From NCBI RefSeq assembly GCF_000769405.2, contig NZ_CP053439.1, forward strand, positions 930,001 to 994,000: 64,000 bases of DNA, written 5' to 3'. The notes under the pieces were generated by a model. The model had not been told where the DNA came from, did no database searches, and saw only the letters and a list, made by a program, of their open reading frames with translations. Positions 35,097-43,960 of the stretch are shown piece by piece. Each line of letters begins with the position of its first letter. Position 1 is the stretch's first letter. The DNA is from Rhizobium brockwellii (GTDB lineage Bacteria > Pseudomonadota > Alphaproteobacteria > Rhizobiales > Rhizobiaceae). Position numbers and translations under genes: made by a program.

Positions 35097-36122
35097 ATGA
35101 GTGCCGGAAGCGACAAAGCTGGAATCAATGCCCTGGAACATGATCACGTCTTCCTCGGCGCCGATCATAGGCGCAACGAGCGGCGCATCTGGCTGGTGAT
35201 CGCGCTGACGGCGGTGATGATGGTGGCGGAAATCGCCGCCGGCACCGTCTACGGCTCCATGGCCCTGGTCGCCGATGGCTGGCACATGTCGACCCATGCC
35301 AGTGCTCTGCTGATTTCGGCGCTTGCCTATCTCTTCGCCCGCCGGCAGGCGCGCAACCCGCGTTTCACCTTCGGCACCGGCAAGCTCGGCGATCTCGCCG
35401 GCTTCGCCAGTGCCATCGTCCTTGCCCTGATCGCCCTGCTGATGGCCTGGGAAAGCCTGCTGCGCCTTTCCAATCCCGTGCCGATCGGCTTTGCCCAGGC
35501 GATCGCCGTGGCGGTCATCGGCCTTGCCGTCAATCTGGCCAGCGCCTGGCTGCTGGCCGGCGGCGGCCATATCGCGCATGGCGATCATGCGCACCATCAT
35601 CACGGGCATGGCCACCACGCGCATCACAGTCATGGCGACCACGCCCATCACAGTCATGCGCATCACGGCCATGGCGACCATGCCCATCACGCAAAGACCG
35701 GCGACAACAATATCCGCGCTGCCTATCTGCATGTCATCGCCGATGCCCTGACCTCTGTGCTCGCCATCGCCGCGCTGACGCTCGGTAGCCTCTATGGCTG
35801 GCTCTGGCTCGATCCCCTGATGGGCATCGTCGGCGGCTTGGTGATCGCCAATTGGTCCTGGAGCCTGATGAAATCTTCCGGCGGCGTCCTGCTCGACGTC
35901 ATTTCCGAAGGCGATACGCTGCCGGCCGAAATCCGCGGCGCCATCGAGACGGAGGACGACCGGATCACCGATCTGCATGTCTGGGAGGTCGGCCCCGGCC
36001 ATCATGCCGCAATCGTTGCCGTCCTTACCTCGAAGCCGCGCGATCCGGCCTTCTATAAGGGCAGGCTTTCGGCGCTGAAGGAATTGTCGCATGTAACCGT
36101 CGAGGTGACGCGCGCGGCGTGA
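35097..36122 (+). CDS. dmeF: cation diffusion facilitator (Ni/Co exporter)
   Basis: The 341-residue CDF protein has about six TM helices. Metal-site residues include D60 and H63 in ADGWHMSTH and H212 and D216 in HVIADALTS. Between TM4 and TM5 lies a very His-rich loop at about 158-198. The cytoplasmic C-terminal domain (about 270-341) completes the family layout. It exports divalent metal, nickel and cobalt in the related dmeF of R. leguminosarum. GAAGGAG precedes the ATG. Confidence 0.93.
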   Translation: MSAGSDKAGINALEHDHVFLGADHRRNERRIWLVIALTAVMMVAEIAAGTVYGSMALVADGWHMSTHASALLISALAYLFARRQARNPRFTFGTGKLGDLAGFASAIVLALIALLMAWESLLRLSNPVPIGFAQAIAVAVIGLAVNLASAWLLAGGGHIAHGDHAHHHHGHGHHAHHSHGDHAHHSHAHHGHGDHAHHAKTGDNNIRAAYLHVIADALTSVLAIAALTLGSLYGWLWLDPLMGIVGGLVIANWSWSLMKSSGGVLLDVISEGDTLPAEIRGAIETEDDRITDLHVWEVGPGHHAAIVAVLTSKPRDPAFYKGRLSALKELSHVTVEVTRAA

Positions 36123-36132
36123 TCGGCGCGGG

Positions 36133-36163
36133 CGGACGACAAAGTGGCTCGACGGACGACAAA
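36133..36163 (+). repeat. pair of 11-bp direct repeats upstream of the beta-lactamase
   Basis: CGGACGACAAA occurs at 36133-36143 and 36153-36163, a 20-bp spacing equal to about two helical turns, 62 bp before the beta-lactamase start. Could be a regulator site or chance. Confidence 0.35.
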
Positions 36164-36224
36164 AGGACGAGATGCCGCCGCAATCGCGCCTTAGCTCTGT
36201 CCTCCTGATTTGCCGGAGGATTTC

Positions 36225-37166
36225 ATGGATCTCAGTCTGACTCGCCGCATGCTGATAGGCTCGGCATTGTGCCTACCTGCGATGGGCTTGCCCGCGCTGG
36301 CGATTCCCGCCAATGCCGAGGAGGGGGCCGAGGAGGGCGCCAAGGAGAATGCCGAGGAGAATGCCGAGGAAGGCGACGACAACATCGATCGCCGCCTTGC
36401 TGCGCTGGAAAAACGCACCGGCGGCCGCCTCGGCGTCTCGGTGCTCGACACCCAGACGAGCATCTCTTTCGGCTATCGCGGCAGCGAGGCCTTTCCGATG
36501 TGCAGCACCTTCAAGGCGCTGGCCGCCGCTTTCGTGCTTGCCCGTGCTGACAAGGGCGAGGAGAACCTCGATCGGCGGGTGACCTACGGCAAGGACAAGC
36601 TCGTCGATTATTCGCCGCTCAGCGAGAAACATGCCGGCACCGATGGCATGACCATTGCCGAACTCTGCGAGGCGGCGGTGACCGTCAGCGACAACACGGC
36701 CGGCAATCTGCTGCTCGAAAGTTTTGGCGGGCCGGCGGGCCTGACCGATTGGCTGCGCTCGATCGGTGACGGCAACACTCGTCTCGACCGCACCGAACCG
36801 ACGCTGAACGAGGGCCGGAAGGGCGATCCGCGCGACACGACGACCCCCGATGCGATGCTCGACACGGTCGGCAATCTGACGCTCGGCTCGGTGCTCACTG
36901 AGGCCTCCTGCGACAGGCTGATTGCCTGGCTGGTGGCAAGCACGACCGGCAAGGAACGGCTCAGGGCCGGCCTGCCGGCAGATTGGAAGGTCGGAGACAA
37001 GACCGGCACCGGCCCGAATGGATCACTCGGCGATATCGCGGTGATCTGGCCGCCGGATCGCGGCCCGATCGTCGCAGCCGTCTATATCAGCGAAGCGACC
37101 GTGCCGGTGAAGGAACTCAACCCGGTCTTTGCCGAGGTCGGCCGCATGATCGTCGAGATGGTGTGA
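36225..37166 (+). CDS. class A beta-lactamase
   Basis: The 313-residue enzyme has all class A motifs: S94-T-F-K97, SDN 155-157, E191 in RTEPTLNEG, and KTG 259-261. It hydrolyses penicillins and possibly cephalosporins in the periplasm. The N-terminus has TRRMLIG before the hydrophobic core, which resembles a twin-arginine signal. Between signal and enzyme is an acidic Glu/Ala-rich run (about 31-52), unusual for the family. GGAGG is 5 nt before the ATG at 36225. Followed by a bidirectional hairpin. Confidence 0.93.
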   Translation: MDLSLTRRMLIGSALCLPAMGLPALAIPANAEEGAEEGAKENAEENAEEGDDNIDRRLAALEKRTGGRLGVSVLDTQTSISFGYRGSEAFPMCSTFKALAAAFVLARADKGEENLDRRVTYGKDKLVDYSPLSEKHAGTDGMTIAELCEAAVTVSDNTAGNLLLESFGGPAGLTDWLRSIGDGNTRLDRTEPTLNEGRKGDPRDTTTPDAMLDTVGNLTLGSVLTEASCDRLIAWLVASTTGKERLRAGLPADWKVGDKTGTGPNGSLGDIAVIWPPDRGPIVAAVYISEATVPVKELNPVFAEVGRMIVEMV

Positions 37167-37175
37167 ATCACGAAA

Positions 37176-37202
37176 ATGCGGCGGAGAGGGTTCCCGCCGC
37201 AT
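37176..37202. terminator. hairpin between convergent genes
   Basis: ATGCGGCGG and CCGCCGCAT, 9-bp arms around 9 nt, between the beta-lactamase stop and the next gene's stop. On the minus strand the hairpin is followed by TTTTCG, so it may terminate that transcript. Confidence 0.6.
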
Positions 37203-37225
37203 GTTGGATTAGATCTGCCTGTGGC

Positions 37226-37690
37226 TCAGGCGGCGGTGATATCGTCTGTCGTCTTGGTGCCGTCATCCTCGATGCCCGCCATCTCGCGCTTGATCTGGTC
37301 GGCGATTTCCTTCTCGATTGCGGCACGCTGCTCGGCCGGCATGGCGGCCAGATCGTCTTCAGTCAGATCGTGCTGCTCGAGGTAGCGGGCGCGGATATAT
37401 TCCGCCGGCGTCATGTTGCCCCATTTGGAGAATTCGTCGACCAGGGAGTCATGCGCAGCACTCGCCGCAACTTCTTCGTCGGAAGGCGGGTTGATATAGG
37501 GGCCTTCGCTGCTTTGAAGAGCCCAGATCGTATTGGCGATCGAAGGCGGCGTGCTGCTGGGCTCGAGACCGGGCGCGGTATTGCGCGCAGTGCTGTCGAA
37601 GTCCGTCGTTTGCTGATTCTTGGATTTGGCCGACTGATCGAAAAGACCGCCGACCCCGTAATAGTTGCGAATATTACTGCTGATTTCCAT
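37226..37690 (-). CDS. rhizobial hypothetical protein
   Basis: The 154-residue protein has no signal peptide, starts MEISSNIRNYYGVGGLF, and has a Ser/Thr/Pro-rich disordered N-half. A helical C-half carries a Glu/Ala-rich segment (AEYIRARYLEQHDLTEDDLAAMPAEQRAAIEKEIADQI, about 99-136). No family recognised. Its ribosome site GGGGAGAG is inside the 3' arm of the hairpin that follows gcd. Its start is 94 nt after the gcd stop on the same strand. Confidence 0.75.
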   Translation of the reverse strand: MEISSNIRNYYGVGGLFDQSAKSKNQQTTDFDSTARNTAPGLEPSSTPPSIANTIWALQSSEGPYINPPSDEEVAASAAHDSLVDEFSKWGNMTPAEYIRARYLEQHDLTEDDLAAMPAEQRAAIEKEIADQIKREMAGIEDDGTKTTDDITAA

Positions 37691-37718
37691 AAAAACTCTC
37701 CCCGAAAACCGGGGAGAG
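37691..37718 (-). terminator. hairpin plus T5 after gcd, overlapping the next ribosome site
   Basis: On the minus strand CTCTCCCCG and CGGGGAGAG form 9-bp arms around a 5-nt loop, followed by TTTTT and then ATG. It has the form of an intrinsic terminator for gcd, with the arm GGGGAGAG also serving as Shine-Dalgarno for the gene at 37690. Confidence 0.7.
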
Positions 37719-37783
37719 AATGATGCTGCAACCATGCCTAGAGCTTGCGCCGGCTCCTTCTCTTGAGGAGAGGGGGGCTCGCG

Positions 37784-40123
37784 TCACGGCAGCGTATAGG
37801 CGATCACGTAGTCGCCGGGCTTGGTGCCGACCGAGCCGTGGCCGCCAGCGACCATGACGACATATTGCTTGTTATCATCAGTCATATAGGTCATCGGCGT
37901 CGCCTGGCCGCCGGCGGGAAGCCGTCCCTGCCAGAGCTCCCGCCCATTCGTCACGTCATAGGCCCGCAGGTAGTTGTCGACCGCAGCCCCCAGGAAGGCG
38001 ACGCCGCCCTTGGTCAGCATCGGCCCGCCGATGCCGGGCACGCCCACCTTGAAGGGCAGCGGCAGCGGCGTCATGTCGTGCACGGTGCCGTTCTTGTGCA
38101 TATAGGCGATCTTGCCGGTGCGCAGGTCGACGCCGGCGACATAACCCCATGGCGGCGCCTGGCAGGGGATTTGGAGCAACCCGAGGAAGGGACCCATGAA
38201 GACGCCGTAGGGCGCGCCGTCATTGCGGTTGAGCCCCTGTTCGCTGCCCTTCTCGTCCTGGCCTTTCGGCGGAATGTCGGCCGCCGGCACCAGGCGTGAG
38301 GTGAAGGCGAGATAGGTCGGCATGCCGAACATGATCTGCCGCTCCGGATCCACCGCCACGCTGCCCCAGTTGAAGGTGCCGAAATTGCCGGGATAGACGA
38401 TTGTTCCCTGCAGCGAGGGCGGCGTGTAACGGCCCTCATAGCGGTAGCGGTGGAAATCGATGCGGCAGGCGAGCTGATCAAACAGCGACACGCCCCACAT
38501 GTCCTTTTCCTGCAGCGGTTCGGGCGAGAAGGTCAGGTCCGAGATCGGCTGCGTCGGCGAGGTATGATCGCCTGAGACCGCTCCACCAGGCGCCGGGATT
38601 TCCTTGACCGGGATGATCGGCTCACCGCTGCGCCGGTCGAGCACGTAGATATCGCCCTGCTTCGTCGAGCCGACGAGGGCGGGAACGACGGTGCCGTCCT
38701 GCTTCGTCAGGTCGATGAGCGCCGGTTGGGCGGGCACGTCCATGTCCCAGAGATCGTGATGCACCGCCTGGCGCACCCAGCGCAGCTGGCCGGTGGCGAT
38801 GTCGAGCGCGACGATCGAGGAAGAAAACTTCTCGACATTGTCGCTTCGGCCGATGCCGATCTGGTCGGGCACCTGGTTGCCGAGCGGGATGTAGACCATG
38901 CCGAGCGCCTCGTCGACGCTGAAGACCGACCAGCTGTTCGGCGAGTTGGTGGTGTAGGTCTGGTCGGCTGCGATCGGCGTCGTGACATCGGGATTGCCGG
39001 AATCCCAGTTCCAGACCAGGGCGCCGGTATTGATGTCAAAGGCGCGGATGACGCCGGATTGCTCCTCAGTCGAATAATTGTCGTTCACCGCTCCGCCGAT
39101 GATGATCTTGCCCGCCACGGCCACCGGCGGCGAGGTGGAATAGTAGTAGCCGGCGGGATTGTAGCGCATGCCGGTTTCGAGATGCAGCACGCCCTGGTCG
39201 GCAAAGCCGGTGCAGATCTTCCCGTCGGCCGCATCGAGCGCGATCAGCCGGGCATCGGATGTCGGCAGGTAGACGCGTTCGGCGCAGGGCTGGCCGGCGG
39301 CCACGGTTGGATCGGCATAATAGGTGACGCCGCGGCAGGTCTGATGCTGCCGGTCGGGATTCATGCCCGAGTTGGCGTCGTATTTCCATTTCTCCTTGCC
39401 GGTCTTGGCGTCGAGCGCGATCGCCCAGTTATGTGGCGTGCAGAGATAGAGCGTGTCCTTCACCTTCAGCGGCGTCACCTGATAGGTCGTCTCGCCGACA
39501 TCGTCCGGCCGCTTGACGTCGCCGGTCTGGTATCGCCACGCTTCCTTGAGGGTGGAGACGTTCTCGGCGGTGATCTGGTCGAGTGGCGAATAGCGCTGGC
39601 CGAAGGGCGTGCGGCCGTATTGATGCCATTCGCCATCCGGCACGCTGCCGCCGAAGGCGGGATTGGCGGCGACCGTATCCTTGGGCAGCTCGCCGGGGAG
39701 ATCATGCGGGTCAGTCGTCATCGAATAGAGAGCGACGAGGATGGCGAGAACGACAGGTACGGCGAGCGGCCAGGGGTTCGCGGCATAGGTGATGCCCGTC
39801 GGGCTGCGCAGGCCGAGCGGCCGGCGGATCCATGGCGTCAGCAACCAGAGCCCGAGCAGGATGATCATGCCGCCGCGCGGGCCGAGCTGCCACCAGTCGA
39901 AGCCGACCTCCCAGATCGCCCAGGCGAGTGCTGCGACGACGAGCACCGCATAGACCCAGAGCGCCACCGCTTTGCGCATCAGCAGCAGCCCGGCGGTAAT
40001 CAGGAACATCAGCCCGGCGAACAGATAGAAGACGCTGCCGCCGAGCGTGACGAGCCAGAGCCCGCCGCCGCCGAGTGTAAGCCCGACGATGATGAAGAAG
40101 ATGGAGGTGACGATGATCGCCAT
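37784..40123 (-). CDS. gcd: membrane-bound PQQ-dependent glucose dehydrogenase
   Basis: The 779-residue protein has the N-terminal membrane part of about five helices (residues 1-150), then the periplasmic eight-bladed PQQ propeller (about 160-779) with characteristic W-rich blades and the active-site region HHDLWDMDVPAQPAL (catalytic Asp). It oxidises aldoses such as glucose to lactones in the periplasm and passes electrons to ubiquinone; other sugars or quinate/shikimate are possible in this family. No pqq genes are in the window. Terminator lies at 37691-37718. Confidence 0.93.
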   Translation of the reverse strand: MAIIVTSIFFIIVGLTLGGGGLWLVTLGGSVFYLFAGLMFLITAGLLLMRKAVALWVYAVLVVAALAWAIWEVGFDWWQLGPRGGMIILLGLWLLTPWIRRPLGLRSPTGITYAANPWPLAVPVVLAILVALYSMTTDPHDLPGELPKDTVAANPAFGGSVPDGEWHQYGRTPFGQRYSPLDQITAENVSTLKEAWRYQTGDVKRPDDVGETTYQVTPLKVKDTLYLCTPHNWAIALDAKTGKEKWKYDANSGMNPDRQHQTCRGVTYYADPTVAAGQPCAERVYLPTSDARLIALDAADGKICTGFADQGVLHLETGMRYNPAGYYYSTSPPVAVAGKIIIGGAVNDNYSTEEQSGVIRAFDINTGALVWNWDSGNPDVTTPIAADQTYTTNSPNSWSVFSVDEALGMVYIPLGNQVPDQIGIGRSDNVEKFSSSIVALDIATGQLRWVRQAVHHDLWDMDVPAQPALIDLTKQDGTVVPALVGSTKQGDIYVLDRRSGEPIIPVKEIPAPGGAVSGDHTSPTQPISDLTFSPEPLQEKDMWGVSLFDQLACRIDFHRYRYEGRYTPPSLQGTIVYPGNFGTFNWGSVAVDPERQIMFGMPTYLAFTSRLVPAADIPPKGQDEKGSEQGLNRNDGAPYGVFMGPFLGLLQIPCQAPPWGYVAGVDLRTGKIAYMHKNGTVHDMTPLPLPFKVGVPGIGGPMLTKGGVAFLGAAVDNYLRAYDVTNGRELWQGRLPAGGQATPMTYMTDDNKQYVVMVAGGHGSVGTKPGDYVIAYTLP

Positions 40124-40235
40124 AAGGCTGTCTCCCGCTGAGGTTAGCCGGGGTGAAGGATTGGTGGAAAAGTCCCGCCGATCAGGCAGATAGCGCGAAG
40201 GAGATGCCTTTCAACGGCCACAATTGCCGCAGGCG

Positions 40236-40338
40236 CTACAGCGCCGCGCGTCTTTTAAGACGCGCAAAGGACGCTGTAACAGTTTGAATGCTGCATAACT
40301 TTAGCCTTAAATCGATCCCGATTTAAGGAATTATGCAG
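40236..40338. repeat. rhizobial palindromic repeat, compound hairpins
   Basis: Hairpin 1 at 40246-40265 has arms GCGCGTCTT and AAGACGCGC. Hairpin 2 at 40291-40338 has outer arms CTGCATAA and TTATGCAG and inner arms CCTTAAATCG and CGATTTAAGG. Its right end forms the last codons and stop of the ABC gene. Related copies at 59431-59492 and 7637-7665. Confidence 0.75.
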
Positions 40339-42061
40339 TCGGTCCGGATGCACCGAACTGGGCTTGATGCAGCCTGGCGTAGCCGCCTTCGCGCGCCAGC
40401 AACTGGCTGTGCGTGCCCTGTTCGACGATGCCTGACGTTCCCACTACGACGATGCGGTCGGCATTGCGGATGGTGGCGAGCCGATGGGCGACGACCAGCG
40501 TGGTGCGTCCCTGGGACAGTGCCGACAGCGACTGCTGGATGGCATATTCGGTCGCCGAATCGAGCGCCGAGGTGGCTTCGTCGAGGATGAGGATCGGCGG
40601 ATTTTTCAGGAAGATGCGGGCGATCGCCAGGCGCTGCTTCTGCCCGCCGGAAAGCTTGACGCCGCGTTCGCCGACGACAGTATCGAGCCCGTTCGGCAGC
40701 GACAGCACGTATTCGTCGAGGGCGGCGCGCCGCAATGCATCGACAATCGCTGCGTCGTCGGCGCCGAGTCGGCCATAGGCGATGTTGTCGCGGATGGTGC
40801 CGCCGAACAGGAACACGTCCTGGGCGACGATGCCGATCTGCGAGCGTAGCGACTTCTGCGTCATGTCGCGGATGTCGATGCCGTCGATCAGGATCGAGCC
40901 TGAATCCACCTCGTAAAAGCGCGGCAGCAGCGAGCAGATCGTCGTCTTGCCGGCGCCGGAGGGGCCGACGAAGGCGATCGTCTCGCCGGCCGCGATCGAA
41001 AGATCGAGCCCGTCGAGCACCTTGCCGTCGCCGGTATAGCCGAAGCTCACATTGCTGTAGACGATGTTGCCGGCCAAGTGATCGACGCTGATCGCGTTTA
41101 CCCGGTCGGCGATATCTGGGGCGGTGTCGATCAGCTGCGTGAAGCGCTTGAAACCGGCGATGCCCTTCGGATAGCTCTCCAGCACCGAGGTGATCTTGTC
41201 GATCGGCCGGAAGAAAACATTGACCAGCAGCAGGAAGCCGACAAAACCGCCATAGCTGAGCTCGCCCGATATGACGAACCAGGTTCCCGATATCATCACC
41301 ACCAGCTGCACGAAGCGCGTGCTGAAATAGCTGAGCGTGATGCTGGCGGTCATATAGGCATAGGCGTTGAGTTTGGTTGCCCTGTAGCCCTCGTTGTTGC
41401 GGGCGAACAGATCGCGTTCGTGATCCTCGTTGGCGAAAGCCTTGACGACGCGGATGCCGCCGACGCTCTCGTGCACGCGTGTATTGAATTCGCCGACCTG
41501 CCGGAACAGATCTCGCCAGCTGAGCGTCATCTTGGCGCCGTAGCGGCTGACCAGCCAGGTCATGAACGGCACGATGGCCGTCGTCAGCAGCGCCAGCTTC
41601 CAGTGCACGGTGAACATCAGGATGAAGGCGCCGATGAAGGTCATGATCGCGATGAACAGGTCTTCGGGACCGTGATGGGCGACTTCGCCGACTTCTTCGA
41701 GGTCCTTGGTCACATGGGTGATCAGATGGCCGGTCTTGTTGTTGTCGAAATAGCGGAAGGACAGCTTCTGGATATGGTCGAAAGCCTGCCGGCGCATATC
41801 GGTCTCGATGCCGATTCCGAGCGCATGGCCCCAATAATTGACCACCGCCATCAGCGCCGTGTTGAACAGGTAGATGACCAGCAACAGCCCGGCCGTCGCC
41901 GCAATCAGCCACCAGTCCCTCTGCGGCAGCAGGGTATCGACGAAGAGCTTGACGGCGATAGGAAAGCCGAGTTCCAGCAGCCCGGCAACGACCGCGCAGC
42001 CGAAATCGAGAAAGAACAATTGCTTGTAGGGACTGTAATAGCGAAAAAATCTGAGCAGCAT
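40331..42061 (-). CDS. ABC exporter with fused membrane and ATPase domains
   Basis: The 576-residue half-transporter (MsbA/HlyB-like) has six TM helices (about 15-310) and an ATPase domain with Walker A GPSGAGKTT (about 374-382), signature LSGGQKQR (about 477-484), Walker B ILILDEATSALD, and H-loop VVAHRLAT. It would work as a homodimer exporting a lipid, drug or peptide. Start at 42061 (MLLRFF); a GTG upstream is possible. The C-terminal residues PTA and stop are encoded within a palindromic repeat. Confidence 0.92.
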   Translation of the reverse strand: MLLRFFRYYSPYKQLFFLDFGCAVVAGLLELGFPIAVKLFVDTLLPQRDWWLIAATAGLLLVIYLFNTALMAVVNYWGHALGIGIETDMRRQAFDHIQKLSFRYFDNNKTGHLITHVTKDLEEVGEVAHHGPEDLFIAIMTFIGAFILMFTVHWKLALLTTAIVPFMTWLVSRYGAKMTLSWRDLFRQVGEFNTRVHESVGGIRVVKAFANEDHERDLFARNNEGYRATKLNAYAYMTASITLSYFSTRFVQLVVMISGTWFVISGELSYGGFVGFLLLVNVFFRPIDKITSVLESYPKGIAGFKRFTQLIDTAPDIADRVNAISVDHLAGNIVYSNVSFGYTGDGKVLDGLDLSIAAGETIAFVGPSGAGKTTICSLLPRFYEVDSGSILIDGIDIRDMTQKSLRSQIGIVAQDVFLFGGTIRDNIAYGRLGADDAAIVDALRRAALDEYVLSLPNGLDTVVGERGVKLSGGQKQRLAIARIFLKNPPILILDEATSALDSATEYAIQQSLSALSQGRTTLVVAHRLATIRNADRIVVVGTSGIVEQGTHSQLLAREGGYARLHQAQFGASGPTA

Positions 42062-42217
42062 GGACGGCCCCACGGGAAATGCGGAAGGAGGCGCCGCTCC
42101 TCGTCAAGGACGCTGTAGCGGCGGCGATCCTGCAAGGACAGCCCTATTCGTCGCCGGGCTGGGTGGAAGCGGATCGCTGTGGCGCAACTGCCGCACCGAA
42201 AACGATCGAAGCGCGCG

Positions 42218-43720
42218 TCACGTTCCGCAGAAGGTCGCAAGCACCCGTTCGTCAGGCTTCGGCGGTTCCCGATAGGCGGCAAAGCCCGGCTGGTCCTCAT
42301 AGGGTTTCGAAAGCACGCTCAGCAGCGCCTCGAACAGCGAGAAATCGCCGTCCTCAACGGCAGCCTTGATCGCCTGTTCGACCCGGTGATTGCGCGGAAT
42401 GAAGGCCGGATTGACGCCGCGCATGGCAATAGCGCGCTCACTGGCCGTCTGCCGATCGCGCGACAACCGCTCGCGCCACTGCTTAAGCCACGCGCCGCAG
42501 GCATCGGGCTCGCGGAAACTCGCCGCAAATTCGGGCTCTGCGGCATCATCGCCGGCAAGGTCCGACAGCCGCCGGAAGGTCAGGGTGAAATCGGCGCCCT
42601 GCGCCTGCATCAGCGACAGCAGCGCCTGCACCAGATCGAGATCGCCGTCCTCTTCGCCGGCAAGGCCGATCTTTTCGCGCATGCCGGCCAGCCAATGCGC
42701 CTGGAAGCGTTCGCCGTAACTCTTGATCACCGCATTGGCCTTGTCGACCGCGTTGTCGGGCTCGGCGTCGATCAGCGGCAGCAGCGTTTCGCCGAGCCTT
42801 GCGAGGTTCCACTGGCCGATGCCGGGCTGGTTGGCATAGGCGTAACGCCCATGCTGATCGATCGATGAAAAGACGGTCGCCGGATCATAGGTATCCATGA
42901 AGGCGCAGGGGCCGAAATCGATCGTCTCGCCGGAGACGGTCATATTGTCCGTGTTCATCACGCCATGGATGAAGCCGACGTGCAGCCAGCGGGCAATCAG
43001 CGCCGCCTGGCGTTCGCAGACCGCTTCGAAGAGCGAAAGATACGGGTTCTCGGCCTCTTTCAGCGCGGGATAATGCCGGTCGATCACATAGTCGGCCAGT
43101 GCCCGCACGCCTTCGGTGTCGCCCCTGGCCGCGAAGTACTGGAAGGTGCCGACCCTGACATGGCTGGCCGCGACGCGGGTGAAGACCGCACCCGGCAGCA
43201 CCTCTTCGCGATAGACCGGCTCGCCTGTCGTCACCGCAGCCAACGCCCGCGTGGCGGGAATGCCGAGCGCAAACATCGCTTCGCTGATGATATATTCACG
43301 CAAGACCGGCCCGATTGCCGCCCGCCCATCGCCGCGACGCGAAAAAGGCGTTGGTCCGGCGCCCTTCAGCTGGATGTCGTAGCGCTTGCCGCTGCGGTCG
43401 ACCACCTCGCCGAGAAGGATCGCCCGCCCGTCACCGAGCTGCGGCGAGAAGCCGCCGAACTGATGTCCGGCATAGGCCATCGCCAGCGGCTCGGCCCCTT
43501 CGGGAACGAGATTGCCGGAAAAGATCGCCGCGCCGTCGCGGCGCAAGGCTTCGATGTCGAGCCTGAGTTCGGCGGCGAGCGCCTCGTTGAGCTTGATCAG
43601 CCAAGGCTCCGCCACCGCGGTCGGCGCTTGCGCCGCAAAGAAGTGCTGGGGCAAGCCGACATAGCTGTTGTCGAACGGAAAGGCCGCACCGGGCCGGTTT
43701 TTCTGCAGGGCGGAGGTCAT
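42218..43720 (-). CDS. selO: SelO/YdiU protein adenylyltransferase (AMPylase)
   Basis: The 500-residue pseudokinase-fold protein has the conserved SelO blocks AGHQFGGFSPQLGDGRA (about 85-101), RYDIQLKGAGPTPFSRRGDGRA (about 113-134), GFIHGVMNTDNM (about 253-264) and IDFGPCAFMDTYDP. SelO transfers AMP to Ser/Thr/Tyr of target proteins in oxidative-stress response. The C-terminus ends TFCGT, keeping a single Cys at the position where other SelO proteins have a Cys/Sec redox motif. Same strand as the ABC gene, 156 nt upstream. Confidence 0.93.
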   Translation of the reverse strand: MTSALQKNRPGAAFPFDNSYVGLPQHFFAAQAPTAVAEPWLIKLNEALAAELRLDIEALRRDGAAIFSGNLVPEGAEPLAMAYAGHQFGGFSPQLGDGRAILLGEVVDRSGKRYDIQLKGAGPTPFSRRGDGRAAIGPVLREYIISEAMFALGIPATRALAAVTTGEPVYREEVLPGAVFTRVAASHVRVGTFQYFAARGDTEGVRALADYVIDRHYPALKEAENPYLSLFEAVCERQAALIARWLHVGFIHGVMNTDNMTVSGETIDFGPCAFMDTYDPATVFSSIDQHGRYAYANQPGIGQWNLARLGETLLPLIDAEPDNAVDKANAVIKSYGERFQAHWLAGMREKIGLAGEEDGDLDLVQALLSLMQAQGADFTLTFRRLSDLAGDDAAEPEFAASFREPDACGAWLKQWRERLSRDRQTASERAIAMRGVNPAFIPRNHRVEQAIKAAVEDGDFSLFEALLSVLSKPYEDQPGFAAYREPPKPDERVLATFCGT

Positions 43721-43960
43721 GGTTCATAGGTAGGGCCGGGGTGTCTGTGGCGCAAGCCGGACATTCACGAAGATCGAACCGATGCAAGGAATCGTGACCT
43801 GCCTTTACCTCTCGTCAAAGCAGCTTTGCCATAAACGACATAGCGCCGCCATGATCGCGGGCGTATAGCAAATCGTCTCCCCTTGGCTTTGCGCCATGTC
43901 ATCCCCCGCGGCCTTGCAGCCTTGTGTGCTCCGCCGCGCCACCGCGAGTGATCCCGGACG

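Noticed and set aside
38726..40141. Plus-strand open frame opposite gcd
   Set aside because: Shadow of a high-GC gene; the gcd frame carries all propeller motifs.
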